A stretch of 11,121 nucleotides of DNA from a bacterium. GTDB lineage: Bacteria; Elusimicrobiota; Elusimicrobia; UBA1565; UBA9628. Below, piece by piece: positions 1-5,827 of the stretch. Made by a program: the position numbers and the translations under genes. Location: contig JAJYFI010000022.1 of the NCBI GenBank assembly GCA_021790955.1, positions 1 to 11,121 of the forward strand, written 5' to 3'. Every line of letters begins with the position of its first letter. Position 1 is the stretch's first letter. The notes under the pieces were generated by a model that worked only from the letters and a program-made list of their open reading frames with translations, had not been told where the DNA came from and ran no database searches.

Positions 1-459
1 GCACCTCGTCGCCCTGACGGTCGCCTCCCGGGCTGCGCTCGCGATTGCTCAGCGGCGCGGGCATCCCGCAATGCTGGCACGCGTCCGGCCCGAGCGCGGG
101 GATGGCGCACCGCGCTCGCCGGCGCCGCGTCGGGGGATCGGCCGGGCGCTACTGTTCAGCCCACCATGAAAGTGCTCGTCGTGCTGCCGACCTACGACTC
201 CACCTATGCCGCGGCGGGCGCCGAATACACAGCCGACTTCGACAGCAACCTCTCCGGCGCTCTCCGGGCAGGCTTCAATACCGAGACGCTCTCGAGCCTG
301 GGGGTTCTGTCGGCCGTCAGCGCCGGCCTCGGGATCAAATTCAAGAGCTTCTCGATCGACTACGCCTTCGTGCCGATGGGGGTGCTGGGAACCGAAAGCT
401 TCATCAGCTTGACCTTCAACCTTCCCAAGAAACCGTCGCAGGCCTTCTCCATGCCATGA
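1..459 (+). CDS. PorV/UPF0164-like outer-membrane beta-barrel protein, C-terminal part
   Basis: Only the C-terminal end is present; the reading frame is open from the first base of the window, so the start lies upstream. From base 166 on, the translation looks like the last beta strands of PorV/UPF0164-type barrels: a GAEY motif, an RAGFNTE strand, the segment GLGIKFKSFSIDYAFVPMG and the closing strand SFISLTFNL. The ATG at 166 has no ribosome binding site and is most likely an internal Met. Bases 1-165 are open in frame 1, but the translation is Arg/Ala-rich and weakly convincing, so the exact frame there is uncertain. PorV-type proteins sit in the outer membrane; in Bacteroidota they serve type IX secretion, but in other phyla their role is unknown, so I do not assign one. 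The stop codon overlaps the start of the coiled-coil gene by four bases (ATGA), so the two are probably co-translated. Confidence 0.55.
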   Translation, partial: APRRPDGRLPGCARDCSAARASRNAGTRPARARGWRTALAGAASGDRPGATVQPTMKVLVVLPTYDSTYAAAGAEYTADFDSNLSGALRAGFNTETLSSLGVLSAVSAGLGIKFKSFSIDYAFVPMGVLGTESFISLTFNLPKKPSQAFSMP

Positions 460-1472
460 TCCCGCCCGAGGACACGTCGCCCCATCTTGCGCCCGATGAA
501 ATCGCCCGCTGGCGAGCGGCCTTCCAGCGCATCGAAGGAGGCTTCGAGCGCTTCTACGAGGAAGCCCAGGCCCGGATCGCCGACCTCAAGCGCCGCGAGA
601 CCTTATGGGACGAGAAGCTCGAGTCGCTCCTAAGGACGCTGGAGCGGGAACGCGCGTCCTGGCTTCGCGCCCTGGAGGATGAGCGCGGACGGCTTCAAGC
701 CGAGTACGCCAAGGCCCGCCTCGCCGAGGAAAAAGACCTCGGGCGGCGATTCCAGCGGATCGAGGAGCGAATCGAGTCCATGGCTCCCCCCGCGGAGCGA
801 ATTCTGGAGAAGCTCGCGGAGCTTGGCTCGAAATGGGAGCAGGCGCTCGAGGCCATGCGCCCCCCTTGGGCCAAGGATGCGGCTATCGCCGCACTCGAGG
901 CCGAGCGCGCGGAACTCATGAAGGCTTTGACGGACAGAGAGGCCGCCTTCCAGAGCTACATGTCCCAGCGCCGCGGCTTTGAAAAAACCCTGGGCGAGCG
1001 CCTTCTCGAGCTCGAACGCCGTTACGACGCCGAGAGGCAGAAGGGCATGGCCGCGTCCTTGACGGCCTCGGATCTCGAGGCCCGCAACAAGACGTCGGAG
1101 GAGCGGCTCGCCATCGCGGAGCGCTCGCTCTCCGAAAAAGACGAGGCCTTGCAGGCGCTCTCCCGCCAGAATTCGGAGCTTTTGAAGCGTCTGGGAGAGG
1201 AAGCTCAGGCGTTGCGTCAGGAGATCGAGGAATCGCGCAAGGTCCTGCGCGAGAACGAATCGAAGCGGGCCAAGGACGAGGAGGCCGTCGCGGCGCTCAC
1301 CGTGGAGCTCCAAAAGGCATCCGCGGCCGCCGCCGCGGCCAGGCAAGAGAAGGAAGAGACGGTCGCAAGCTTCGCGTCCTGGGCCGAGGAGAGAAAGAAT
1401 CTCCAGGCCGCCCTCGCCGAGAAAGACGAACTGCTGCGTCTTTTCGAGGCCTACTTTAAAGAGAGGGGCTAA
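456..1472 (+). CDS. Hypothetical coiled-coil protein, 338 aa
   Basis: I recognise no named family. The ATG at 456 overlaps the stop of the preceding gene (ATGA), and the acidic/basic helical sequence begins right after it. The same frame is open further upstream (from 45), but that stretch overlaps the barrel gene in another frame and is not protein-like. After a short Pro-rich N-terminus (residues 1-12), almost the whole protein is charged heptad-like helix rich in E, K, R, A and L. It is broken at about residues 108-115 and 134-140 by PP-containing turns and holds an Ala-rich run near 289-295. There is no signal peptide or membrane segment, so it is probably cytoplasmic. It ends in an amphipathic segment (LLRLFEAYFKERG). 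Such proteins are often structural or scaffolding, but nothing here proves a function. The coupling to an outer-membrane barrel gene hints at a shared envelope-related operon. Confidence 0.85.
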   Translation: MIPPEDTSPHLAPDEIARWRAAFQRIEGGFERFYEEAQARIADLKRRETLWDEKLESLLRTLERERASWLRALEDERGRLQAEYAKARLAEEKDLGRRFQRIEERIESMAPPAERILEKLAELGSKWEQALEAMRPPWAKDAAIAALEAERAELMKALTDREAAFQSYMSQRRGFEKTLGERLLELERRYDAERQKGMAASLTASDLEARNKTSEERLAIAERSLSEKDEALQALSRQNSELLKRLGEEAQALRQEIEESRKVLRENESKRAKDEEAVAALTVELQKASAAAAAARQEKEETVASFASWAEERKNLQAALAEKDELLRLFEAYFKERG

Positions 1473-1486
1473 CCGCCAACTGTATT

Positions 1487-1516
1487 TTTTCAGGCTTGTT
1501 TTCTTTTTGACATAAT
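1487..1516 (+). promoter_or_regulatory. Candidate promoter for the tandem barrel genes (leaderless mRNA)
   Basis: The only AT-rich gap in the left part of the window lies between 1473 and 1524. A -10-like CATAAT (1511-1516) stands 18 bases after a weak -35-like TTTTCA (1487-1492), inside a T-rich tract. The first ATG of the barrel gene is at 1525, eight bases beyond the -10 box, and no Shine-Dalgarno sequence precedes it. A transcript from this box would begin at or next to the ATG, that is, be leaderless. A perfect TTGACA at 1507-1512 overlaps the -10 box but has no -10 partner at proper spacing downstream. Confidence 0.35.
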
Positions 1517-1524
1517 TGCGCTCG

Positions 1525-2394
1525 ATGCGCAAGCCGGCGGCTGCGGTGCTCCTGCTTCTTTCCCCTTGCGTTTCCCAGATTACCGTGGATGCCGCCGACC
1601 CAAACAGCCCCGGCGGAGGAGAAAGATGGGCGCCCCTCACCGCCGGCCCCATCGTCGCCGGGACCGCCGAGGTCAACCCCATCGGCACATGGTTTTATTC
1701 AGCCGCCAGCTACCTTCAGAAGACCTCCGACGGCAGATTCGTGGACATCAATACCGAGGGAGTGGGCGTGGGACTAGGAAAGGACATGGGTTTCAACGCG
1801 TCCGTCCCCGTCGTCCCCTTCCCGACCCAGAATTATTACCAGCAGCAGCAGTACTGGTTCAAATGGCAGGTTTCCCGCGATGAATACACCTCTCGCTTCC
1901 TCAGCCCTCCGGCCCTCGGCATCGAGTCTCGATTCGTGGACCAAAGCGGAAACGACCGCGAGGGAGTGTTCTTCCTCGCCCACAAGAGGTTCAGGCCCTT
2001 CGAGCTCTACGCCCAGTTCGGAAGCTACTCCCACGACCCGGTCAGCAACGGACCCGGCCAGCCTCTCTCGATCAACGGCGTTTCATTCAATTACGCGCTG
2101 TCCTTCGAGCAGGTGCTCAGCGACGCACACAGCTTCGGCTACGTCTTCGAGGCCTTCGGCCAGAACCAGTCGAATTTCTCGTTCTCCGGGAAGACGAATG
2201 TCCCGTCGTGGGGATGGTTTTCGATCGCCCCGGAGATTGAGTTCAACTGGCCCAATACGAGGAGCTTCGCGCTCGCCTGGGACTTCGGGGCTTTTCTTCC
2301 CGTCTATGCCCACAACTACATCTACGGCGTCACTCCCATGGCGAATCTGGTCTACTACTTCAACTGGCGGGACAAGTCCCGCATGTCCAATTAG
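1525..2394 (+). CDS. Outer-membrane beta-barrel protein A (tandem paralogue 1), 289 aa
   Basis: A secreted barrel-type protein. It has a short basic N-terminus and a hydrophobic signal core (MRKPAAAVLLLLSPC), then alternating aromatic/polar strands, and it ends near the aromatic strand MANLVYYFNW. The opening (GPIVAGTAEVNPIGTWFY) resembles the start of MetA-like outer-membrane transporter/porin-like proteins (the broad PF13557-type group), but that is a weak resemblance and the substrate is unknown. I chose ATG 1525 because it gives a clean signal peptide; a TTG at 1516 would add only three residues. The next gene is a close paralogue that starts on the base after this stop codon. Compared with the paralogue, this protein carries about eight extra charged residues (RDKSRMSN) after the closing FNW, which is odd because barrel proteins usually end on an aromatic residue recognised by the BAM machinery. 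Confidence 0.85.
   Translation: MRKPAAAVLLLLSPCVSQITVDAADPNSPGGGERWAPLTAGPIVAGTAEVNPIGTWFYSAASYLQKTSDGRFVDINTEGVGVGLGKDMGFNASVPVVPFPTQNYYQQQQYWFKWQVSRDEYTSRFLSPPALGIESRFVDQSGNDREGVFFLAHKRFRPFELYAQFGSYSHDPVSNGPGQPLSINGVSFNYALSFEQVLSDAHSFGYVFEAFGQNQSNFSFSGKTNVPSWGWFSIAPEIEFNWPNTRSFALAWDFGAFLPVYAHNYIYGVTPMANLVYYFNWRDKSRMSN
2367..2382 (+). other. Small perfect hairpin before the second barrel gene
   Basis: GCGGGAC (2367-2373) and GTCCCGC (2376-2382) form a perfect 7-bp inverted repeat with a two-base AA centre; a real RNA fold would open the innermost pair to give a four-base loop. It sits 12 bases upstream of the second barrel gene's ATG, inside the codons for the odd C-terminal tail of the first. 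No Shine-Dalgarno sequence is visible there, so the hairpin may influence re-initiation or mRNA stability between the two cistrons. No T-run follows, so it is not a terminator. Confidence 0.35.
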
Positions 2395-3240
2395 ATGCGA
2401 GCATCCTCGGCGCGTGCGGCGGCTCTCTGCGCCACCCTATGCCTGTTCTCCTCTCGGCTCCAGGCCGCTGGCGGCGCCTCGGCGCTGCCGCCCTGGGAGC
2501 CATACACTTCGGGCCCCTTTCTGGCCGGGGACGCCGAGGTCGTGCCCATGGGCACCTGGTGGCTCCGGCCTCTCACCTTCCTTCAAAAAACAGGCGACGG
2601 CAGATATGCGGCCATCAACACCGAAAATGTCGGGATAGGCATGGGCGAACACTTGGCCTTCAACGCTTCCGTCCCGCTCGCCCCCTACCAGACCGAGAAC
2701 TACTTCCAACAGCAACAGTACTGGTTCAAATGGGAGTTCGCGCACGACTGGAACACCTACAGCCTCGCCGGCCAATCCTATGGGCTGGAGGCGCGATTCG
2801 TGGACCAAACCAACGAGAACAAGGAGGGCCTCTTTTTCCTCGCCCACAACCGCTTTAAGCGGCTTCAGTACTACGCGCAACTGGGGGCCTTTTCGCCCAA
2901 CCCCGTGGAAAACGGCGCCGTCCTGCCCCAGACCGTCAACGGCGCCATCTTCAACTACGATTTCTCCTTGGAGCACACTTTAACCGACTCGGCCAACGCC
3001 GGCTACATCCTGGAGGCCTTCGGCCAAAATCAGTCGAATTTCTCGTTCTATGGAAAGACGAACGCCCCCTCCTGGGACTATCTATTGATCGCTCCGGAGT
3101 TCGAGTTCGATTGGCCCAACACCAGGAGCTTCGCGCTCGCCTGGCAGGCCGGGGTCTTCATCCCGGTTTACGTTCACAACTACGTCTACGGCCTCATGCC
3201 CGTCCTCTCCATGATCTCCCACTTCAATTGGGGCGATTGA
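2395..3240 (+). CDS. Outer-membrane beta-barrel protein B (tandem paralogue 2), 281 aa
   Basis: A paralogue of the preceding gene, aligned end to end. It has a signal peptide (MRASSARAAALCATLCLF, likely cut after a LQA-type site near residue 24), the same opening motif (GPFLAGDAEVVPMGTWW), the same QQQQYWFKW segment, and near-identical blocks FGQNQSNFSF, WPNTRSFALAW and PVY-HNY-YG. Over the last 74 alignable residues I count 50 identities (about two thirds). It ends on FNWGD without the charged tail of copy A. The ATG follows the upstream TAG directly (TAGATG), so translation probably depends on ribosomes finishing copy A. The tandem pair looks like a local duplication that has since diverged. 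Substrate and role are unknown; the location would be the outer membrane. Confidence 0.87.
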   Translation: MRASSARAAALCATLCLFSSRLQAAGGASALPPWEPYTSGPFLAGDAEVVPMGTWWLRPLTFLQKTGDGRYAAINTENVGIGMGEHLAFNASVPLAPYQTENYFQQQQYWFKWEFAHDWNTYSLAGQSYGLEARFVDQTNENKEGLFFLAHNRFKRLQYYAQLGAFSPNPVENGAVLPQTVNGAIFNYDFSLEHTLTDSANAGYILEAFGQNQSNFSFYGKTNAPSWDYLLIAPEFEFDWPNTRSFALAWQAGVFIPVYVHNYVYGLMPVLSMISHFNWGD

Positions 3241-3256
3241 GCCGGCAGGATCGGCC

Positions 3257-4495
3257 TCAAGCCCGCACTAGGGGCTTTTGAGCATCCCGTCGGCCTGCTT
3301 GTTTGAACTTTTCCGCTTCTTCCGAACCCTTGGTGGCATCCCCCGCCGTGTAGGAATGCGCCCCTGAGCCCGCGAGCTTTCCCTTATCGACGATAAGGTA
3401 TTCGCTGCGGATCGCCCGACCGGCAAACCAGCATTCCAGGATCTCGCGAACGCCCGCGGCGTATCGAGCCTGGGCGGGCAGCGTCGTGCCCGCCACGTGA
3501 GGAGTCATTCCATGATGGGGCATCGTCCGCCATGGGTGATCTTTCGGCGCCGGTTGCGGAAACCACACATCGCCGGCATAGCCCGCGAGCCGTCCGCTTT
3601 CCAACGCCTTCGCGATGGCGTCGCGATCACAAATCTTCCCTCGGGCGGTATTGACGATATACGCGCCCCGTTTCATTTTGCCAAGCAGAGCACTGTTGAA
3701 AAGATGCTCGGTCTCCGAATGGAGAGGCGTGTGGATTGATACCACATCGCATACTCGAACCAGGGACTCCACGTTGGCATGGAAGGTCAATCCCAACTCC
3801 TTCTCCACGCTATCGGGCAAGCGGTGTTTGTCCGTGTAATGGAGCTTAACATCGAACGGCTTGAGGCGTTTCAAGACTGCGGTGCCGATGCGGCCGGCAC
3901 CGACAATTCCGACATCCATCCCTTCCAAATCATAGGAGCGCTCCACGCAATCGGCGATGTTCCAGCCTTTCTTGAGCACCCATTCATGGGACTCGAGGTA
4001 GTTGCGAACGAGACTTAAAATCATCGTGACGGCATGCTCCGCGGTGCTGATGCTGTTGCAATAAGTAACTTCGGCGACCGTGATGCCTCGCTCCATGGCG
4101 GCTTGGAGATCCACATGGTCCGATCCGATGCCGGCGGTAATGGCGAGCTTGAGCTTCTTGGCTTTGGCGATCCGTTCTTCCGTCAAATAGGCGGGCCAAA
4201 AGGGCTGCGAAATCACGATATCCGAATCGGGCAGCTCCCGTTCAAAGCGGCAGTCGGGGCCGTCCTTATCCGATGTGACGATGAGCGTGTGCCCGTTTCC
4301 CTCGAGGAATTTTCTCAAGCCCAGCTCGCCGGAAACGCTGCCCAGCAGTGCGCCCGGCTTGAAATCAATTCGCTGCGGAGTCGGCAGGATTTGACCGCCG
4401 GGGTAGCCCGTTATCACGGGGATGCTGTCTCTCGCATAGGCTTTTGGGTACCCTTTCACGGGATCGTCGTAAAGAACGCAGATTACCTTTGCCAT
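3257..4495 (-). CDS. fdh: NAD-dependent formate dehydrogenase, 412 aa
   Basis: Oxidises formate to CO2 with reduction of NAD+ in the cytoplasm. It is a metal-free D-2-hydroxyacid dehydrogenase family enzyme, very close to the Pseudomonas sp. 101 type along its whole length (about 400 aa there). The start at 4495 gives the family's usual N-terminus (MAKVICVLYDDPV) and has a strong AGGAGG eight bases upstream. Visible features: substrate-site Ile123 and Asn147, Rossmann motif GAGRIG at 199-204, Asp222 (favours NAD+ over NADP+), the transition-state Arg285, and the Gln314/His333 catalytic pair. Two differences stand out. Ala335 replaces the Ser that follows the catalytic His by two residues in the Pseudomonas enzyme. 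Thr256 replaces a Cys known in that enzyme to be oxidation-sensitive. The gene stands alone, converges on the barrel genes, and has lower GC than its neighbours, which suggests acquisition by transfer. Confidence 0.96.
   Translation of the reverse strand: MAKVICVLYDDPVKGYPKAYARDSIPVITGYPGGQILPTPQRIDFKPGALLGSVSGELGLRKFLEGNGHTLIVTSDKDGPDCRFERELPDSDIVISQPFWPAYLTEERIAKAKKLKLAITAGIGSDHVDLQAAMERGITVAEVTYCNSISTAEHAVTMILSLVRNYLESHEWVLKKGWNIADCVERSYDLEGMDVGIVGAGRIGTAVLKRLKPFDVKLHYTDKHRLPDSVEKELGLTFHANVESLVRVCDVVSIHTPLHSETEHLFNSALLGKMKRGAYIVNTARGKICDRDAIAKALESGRLAGYAGDVWFPQPAPKDHPWRTMPHHGMTPHVAGTTLPAQARYAAGVREILECWFAGRAIRSEYLIVDKGKLAGSGAHSYTAGDATKGSEEAEKFKQAGRRDAQKPLVRA
3259..3279 (+). terminator. Weak hairpin terminator candidate after the barrel genes
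   Basis: AAGCCC (3259-3264) and GGGCTT (3272-3277) form a 6-bp stem with a 7-base loop, followed by only two more T residues. It lies 18 bases after the second barrel stop and inside the last codons of the convergent formate dehydrogenase gene. It may reduce read-through on the + strand, but the stem and T-tract are both weak. Confidence 0.3.
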
Positions 4496-4503
4496 CGCTT
4501 TCT

Positions 4504-4509
4504 CCTCCT
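4504..4509 (-). promoter_or_regulatory. Strong ribosome binding site of formate dehydrogenase
   Basis: AGGAGG on the minus strand, eight bases before the ATG at 4495. This decides the start: the ATG 13 codons further upstream would place this Shine-Dalgarno inside the gene and add residues absent from the family. It is one of the clearest ribosome binding sites in the window; most other genes here lack one. Confidence 0.85.
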
Positions 4510-4683
4510 GCCCCGCTAAATGCCAAGGACACATGGATTCGTGAGGGGGTGTCGCAACAATCGCGCCATTCCAAGAGCTTGTCCTGGTGCCCTTGCCCCA
4601 AGTCCCACAGGCGATCCAAGGGCGTCCGGGCTTGGTGGTAGAGCCGCTTGATTCGCGAGGCTACCCGCAGTTTGCGATTGAGG
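4505..4683 (-). pseudogene. Probable decayed integrase-type transposase tail (IS remnant)
   Basis: This 180-base gap holds no intact gene. On the minus strand, from 4682 down, one frame reads LNRKLRVASRIKRLYHQART followed by PLDRLWD. This resembles the C-terminal end of DDE-integrase-core transposases, where a Lys/Arg-rich stretch leads to a conserved Y-x-x-x-x-TP-x-x-RL motif (usual form: KRYDxPxTPYxRLL). After about 30 residues the similarity fades (QDKLLEWRDCCDTPSRI), with no proper stop, as expected for a broken copy. The catalytic domain is missing. The fragment starts exactly after the queD stop codon and ends at the formate dehydrogenase ribosome binding site. The call rests on motif memory alone, so it stays moderate. 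Confidence 0.42.
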
Positions 4684-5100
4684 CTAACCGACTTCGGCGT
4701 AGGAGTTGGGCGTTTCCCATAGCCGCACGCAGAGCACGGGCAATCGCCGCCGACGGGCTTGGCCATGGATGAGCTTGGCGATGTTCTCGGCGGTGGGGTT
4801 TCCCCGCATCGTGACGACCGGCTCGCCCATTTTCCTGAGGACGGCGACCAGCGGATCGCGCTCATTGAGCAGCATCTTGTGGTCAAGCTCCTGGTCCACC
4901 CAGCCCTGGATCTTCGATTTGATCTCCTCGAAGTCCATCACCATGCCGAGCCGATCGAGGCGAGCGCGCCCAACCGTCACCTCGACCAGGCCGTTGTGGC
5001 CGTGCGGGAAACGGCATTTCCCGGCGTAGTTCAACAGCCGATGGCCGTAGCAAAAGCGGATGAGCCGCGTCGCGCGCCATCGTCCGTCGGTCTTAAGCAA
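4684..5100 (-). CDS. queD: 6-carboxytetrahydropterin synthase / 6-pyruvoyl-tetrahydropterin synthase family (QueD-like), 138 aa
   Basis: Acts on 7,8-dihydroneopterin triphosphate. In the QueD branch the product is 6-carboxytetrahydropterin for queuosine (7-deazaguanine) synthesis. Zinc ligands are visible as His20 (in CYGHRL) and His33/His35 (in CRFPHGHN), with catalytic Cys29 in the CxxxHGH spacing typical of QueD rather than animal PTPS. The Asp73-His74 (LDH) pair and Glu129 (LWET) complete the active site; NPTAEN at 101-106 is a family hallmark. The start is TTG at 5100 with GGAGG (5105-5109) four bases upstream, and it overlaps the end of the reductase gene by eight bases. The partner reductase makes a role in reduced-pterin synthesis an alternative to queuosine. 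No queC, queE or queF lies in the window, so the pathway cannot be fixed. Confidence 0.85.
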   Translation of the reverse strand: MLKTDGRWRATRLIRFCYGHRLLNYAGKCRFPHGHNGLVEVTVGRARLDRLGMVMDFEEIKSKIQGWVDQELDHKMLLNERDPLVAVLRKMGEPVVTMRGNPTAENIAKLIHGQARRRRLPVLCVRLWETPNSYAEVG

Positions 5101-5827
5101 TGAGCCTCCCCCCGTCGACCGTTAAGGCCGCGCCGGTCGAAAAGTCGGACGTCTCGAGGAAAAAAACGACGGCTTTGGCGACTTCCTCGGGGCTCCCGAG
5201 CCGCTTGAGCAGGGTCGCCTCCCGCACCGCCCGCCTCTGGGACGCGGGCATCGATTCCGGGAGCAGCACCGGTCCGGGCAGGACGGCGTTGACCGTGACT
5301 TTGGGCGCCAGCTCCTTCGCCAAAGCCGCGTTCAAGCAGAGGAGGGCCGCCTTGGAGACGCAGTACGGCATGAAGCTCGCATAAGGCCTCAAGGCCGACC
5401 AGTCGACGATATTGACGATCCGCCCGCCGACGCGGCGCAGATGGGGCGCCGCCGCCTGGGCGATGAAAAAAGGAGCTCTGACATTGGTGTCCATGTGATC
5501 GTCCCAATCCTTGATGGACACCGTCGCGAAGGGAGTCTTGGCGTAGAGGGAAGCGTTGTTGATCAGAGCCCAAAGCCCTCCCATTTCCCTCGCGATTCTC
5601 GAGACGAGACGCCGGATCGCCGGCACATCCCGTAGGTCCGCCTGGAAAACCTCCGCCCGCACGCCATGGGCGCTCCTTAGCCTCTCGGCCAAGCTCAAAG
5701 CCTCGCGGCGAGACCTGTTGTAATGGAGGGCCAGGTTCATCCCCCGGCGCGCCAAAAGCTCCGCGATCTCCCGGCCGACTCTCCGCGCCGCCCCGGTGAC
5801 AAGCGCCGTCCGACCGGAGATCTTTAT
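5093..5827 (-). CDS. Pteridine-reductase-like short-chain dehydrogenase (SDR), 244 aa, apparent ATA start
   Basis: NAD(P)H-dependent SDR most like protozoan PTR1 and bacterial FolM, which reduce dihydropterins. Numbering from the proposed start: cofactor motif TGAARRVG at 11-18; HYNRS at 35-39, whose Arg suits NADPH and matches HYHRS of PTR1; NNAS at 90-93; Asn115; Asp142, Tyr155 and Lys159. Asp142 stands 13 residues before the Tyr, where most SDRs have Ser; PTR1 uses Asp at that place. The C-terminus is the usual TVDGG. Family alignment demands a start just before KISGRTALVTG, but the codon there is ATA. The nearest standard start codons downstream (TTG, then ATG at residue 30) would delete the cofactor motif, while upstream ones add a long shadow of the Yip1 gene. 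A GGAG (5835-5838) stands seven bases before the ATA. The gene lies between Yip1 and queD, overlapping both. Confidence 0.88.
   Translation of the reverse strand: MKISGRTALVTGAARRVGREIAELLARRGMNLALHYNRSRREALSLAERLRSAHGVRAEVFQADLRDVPAIRRLVSRIAREMGGLWALINNASLYAKTPFATVSIKDWDDHMDTNVRAPFFIAQAAAPHLRRVGGRIVNIVDWSALRPYASFMPYCVSKAALLCLNAALAKELAPKVTVNAVLPGPVLLPESMPASQRRAVREATLLKRLGSPEEVAKAVVFFLETSDFSTGAALTVDGGRLIA
5105..5109 (-). promoter_or_regulatory. Ribosome binding site supporting the TTG start of queD
   Basis: GGAGG within a longer G-rich run, four bases before the TTG at 5100 and inside the last codons of the upstream reductase gene. There is no ATG or GTG in frame nearby, so this site is the main reason to accept the TTG start. 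Confidence 0.65.

Noticed and set aside
45..455. In-frame upstream extension of the coiled-coil gene (starts before 456)
   Set aside because: This stretch is Arg/Gly-rich and not helical, and it overlaps the barrel gene whose frame is clearly coding from 166. The ATGA overlap at 456 is the natural start.
1507..1512. Perfect TTGACA as a -35 box
   Set aside because: No -10-like hexamer is found 16-18 bases downstream; that region is the GC-rich start of the barrel gene.
630..1688. 352-codon open frame on the minus strand opposite the coiled-coil gene
   Set aside because: It is a shadow of GC-rich sequence: the plus strand has a consistent coiled-coil protein here, and the minus translation shows no family motif and runs through the AT-rich promoter gap.
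4365..4886. A full 173-codon minus-strand gene covering the queD/fdh gap
   Set aside because: Both ends lie over well-supported genes in other frames; only the middle (about 4505-4683) looks like a relic, so it is reported as a remnant rather than a gene.
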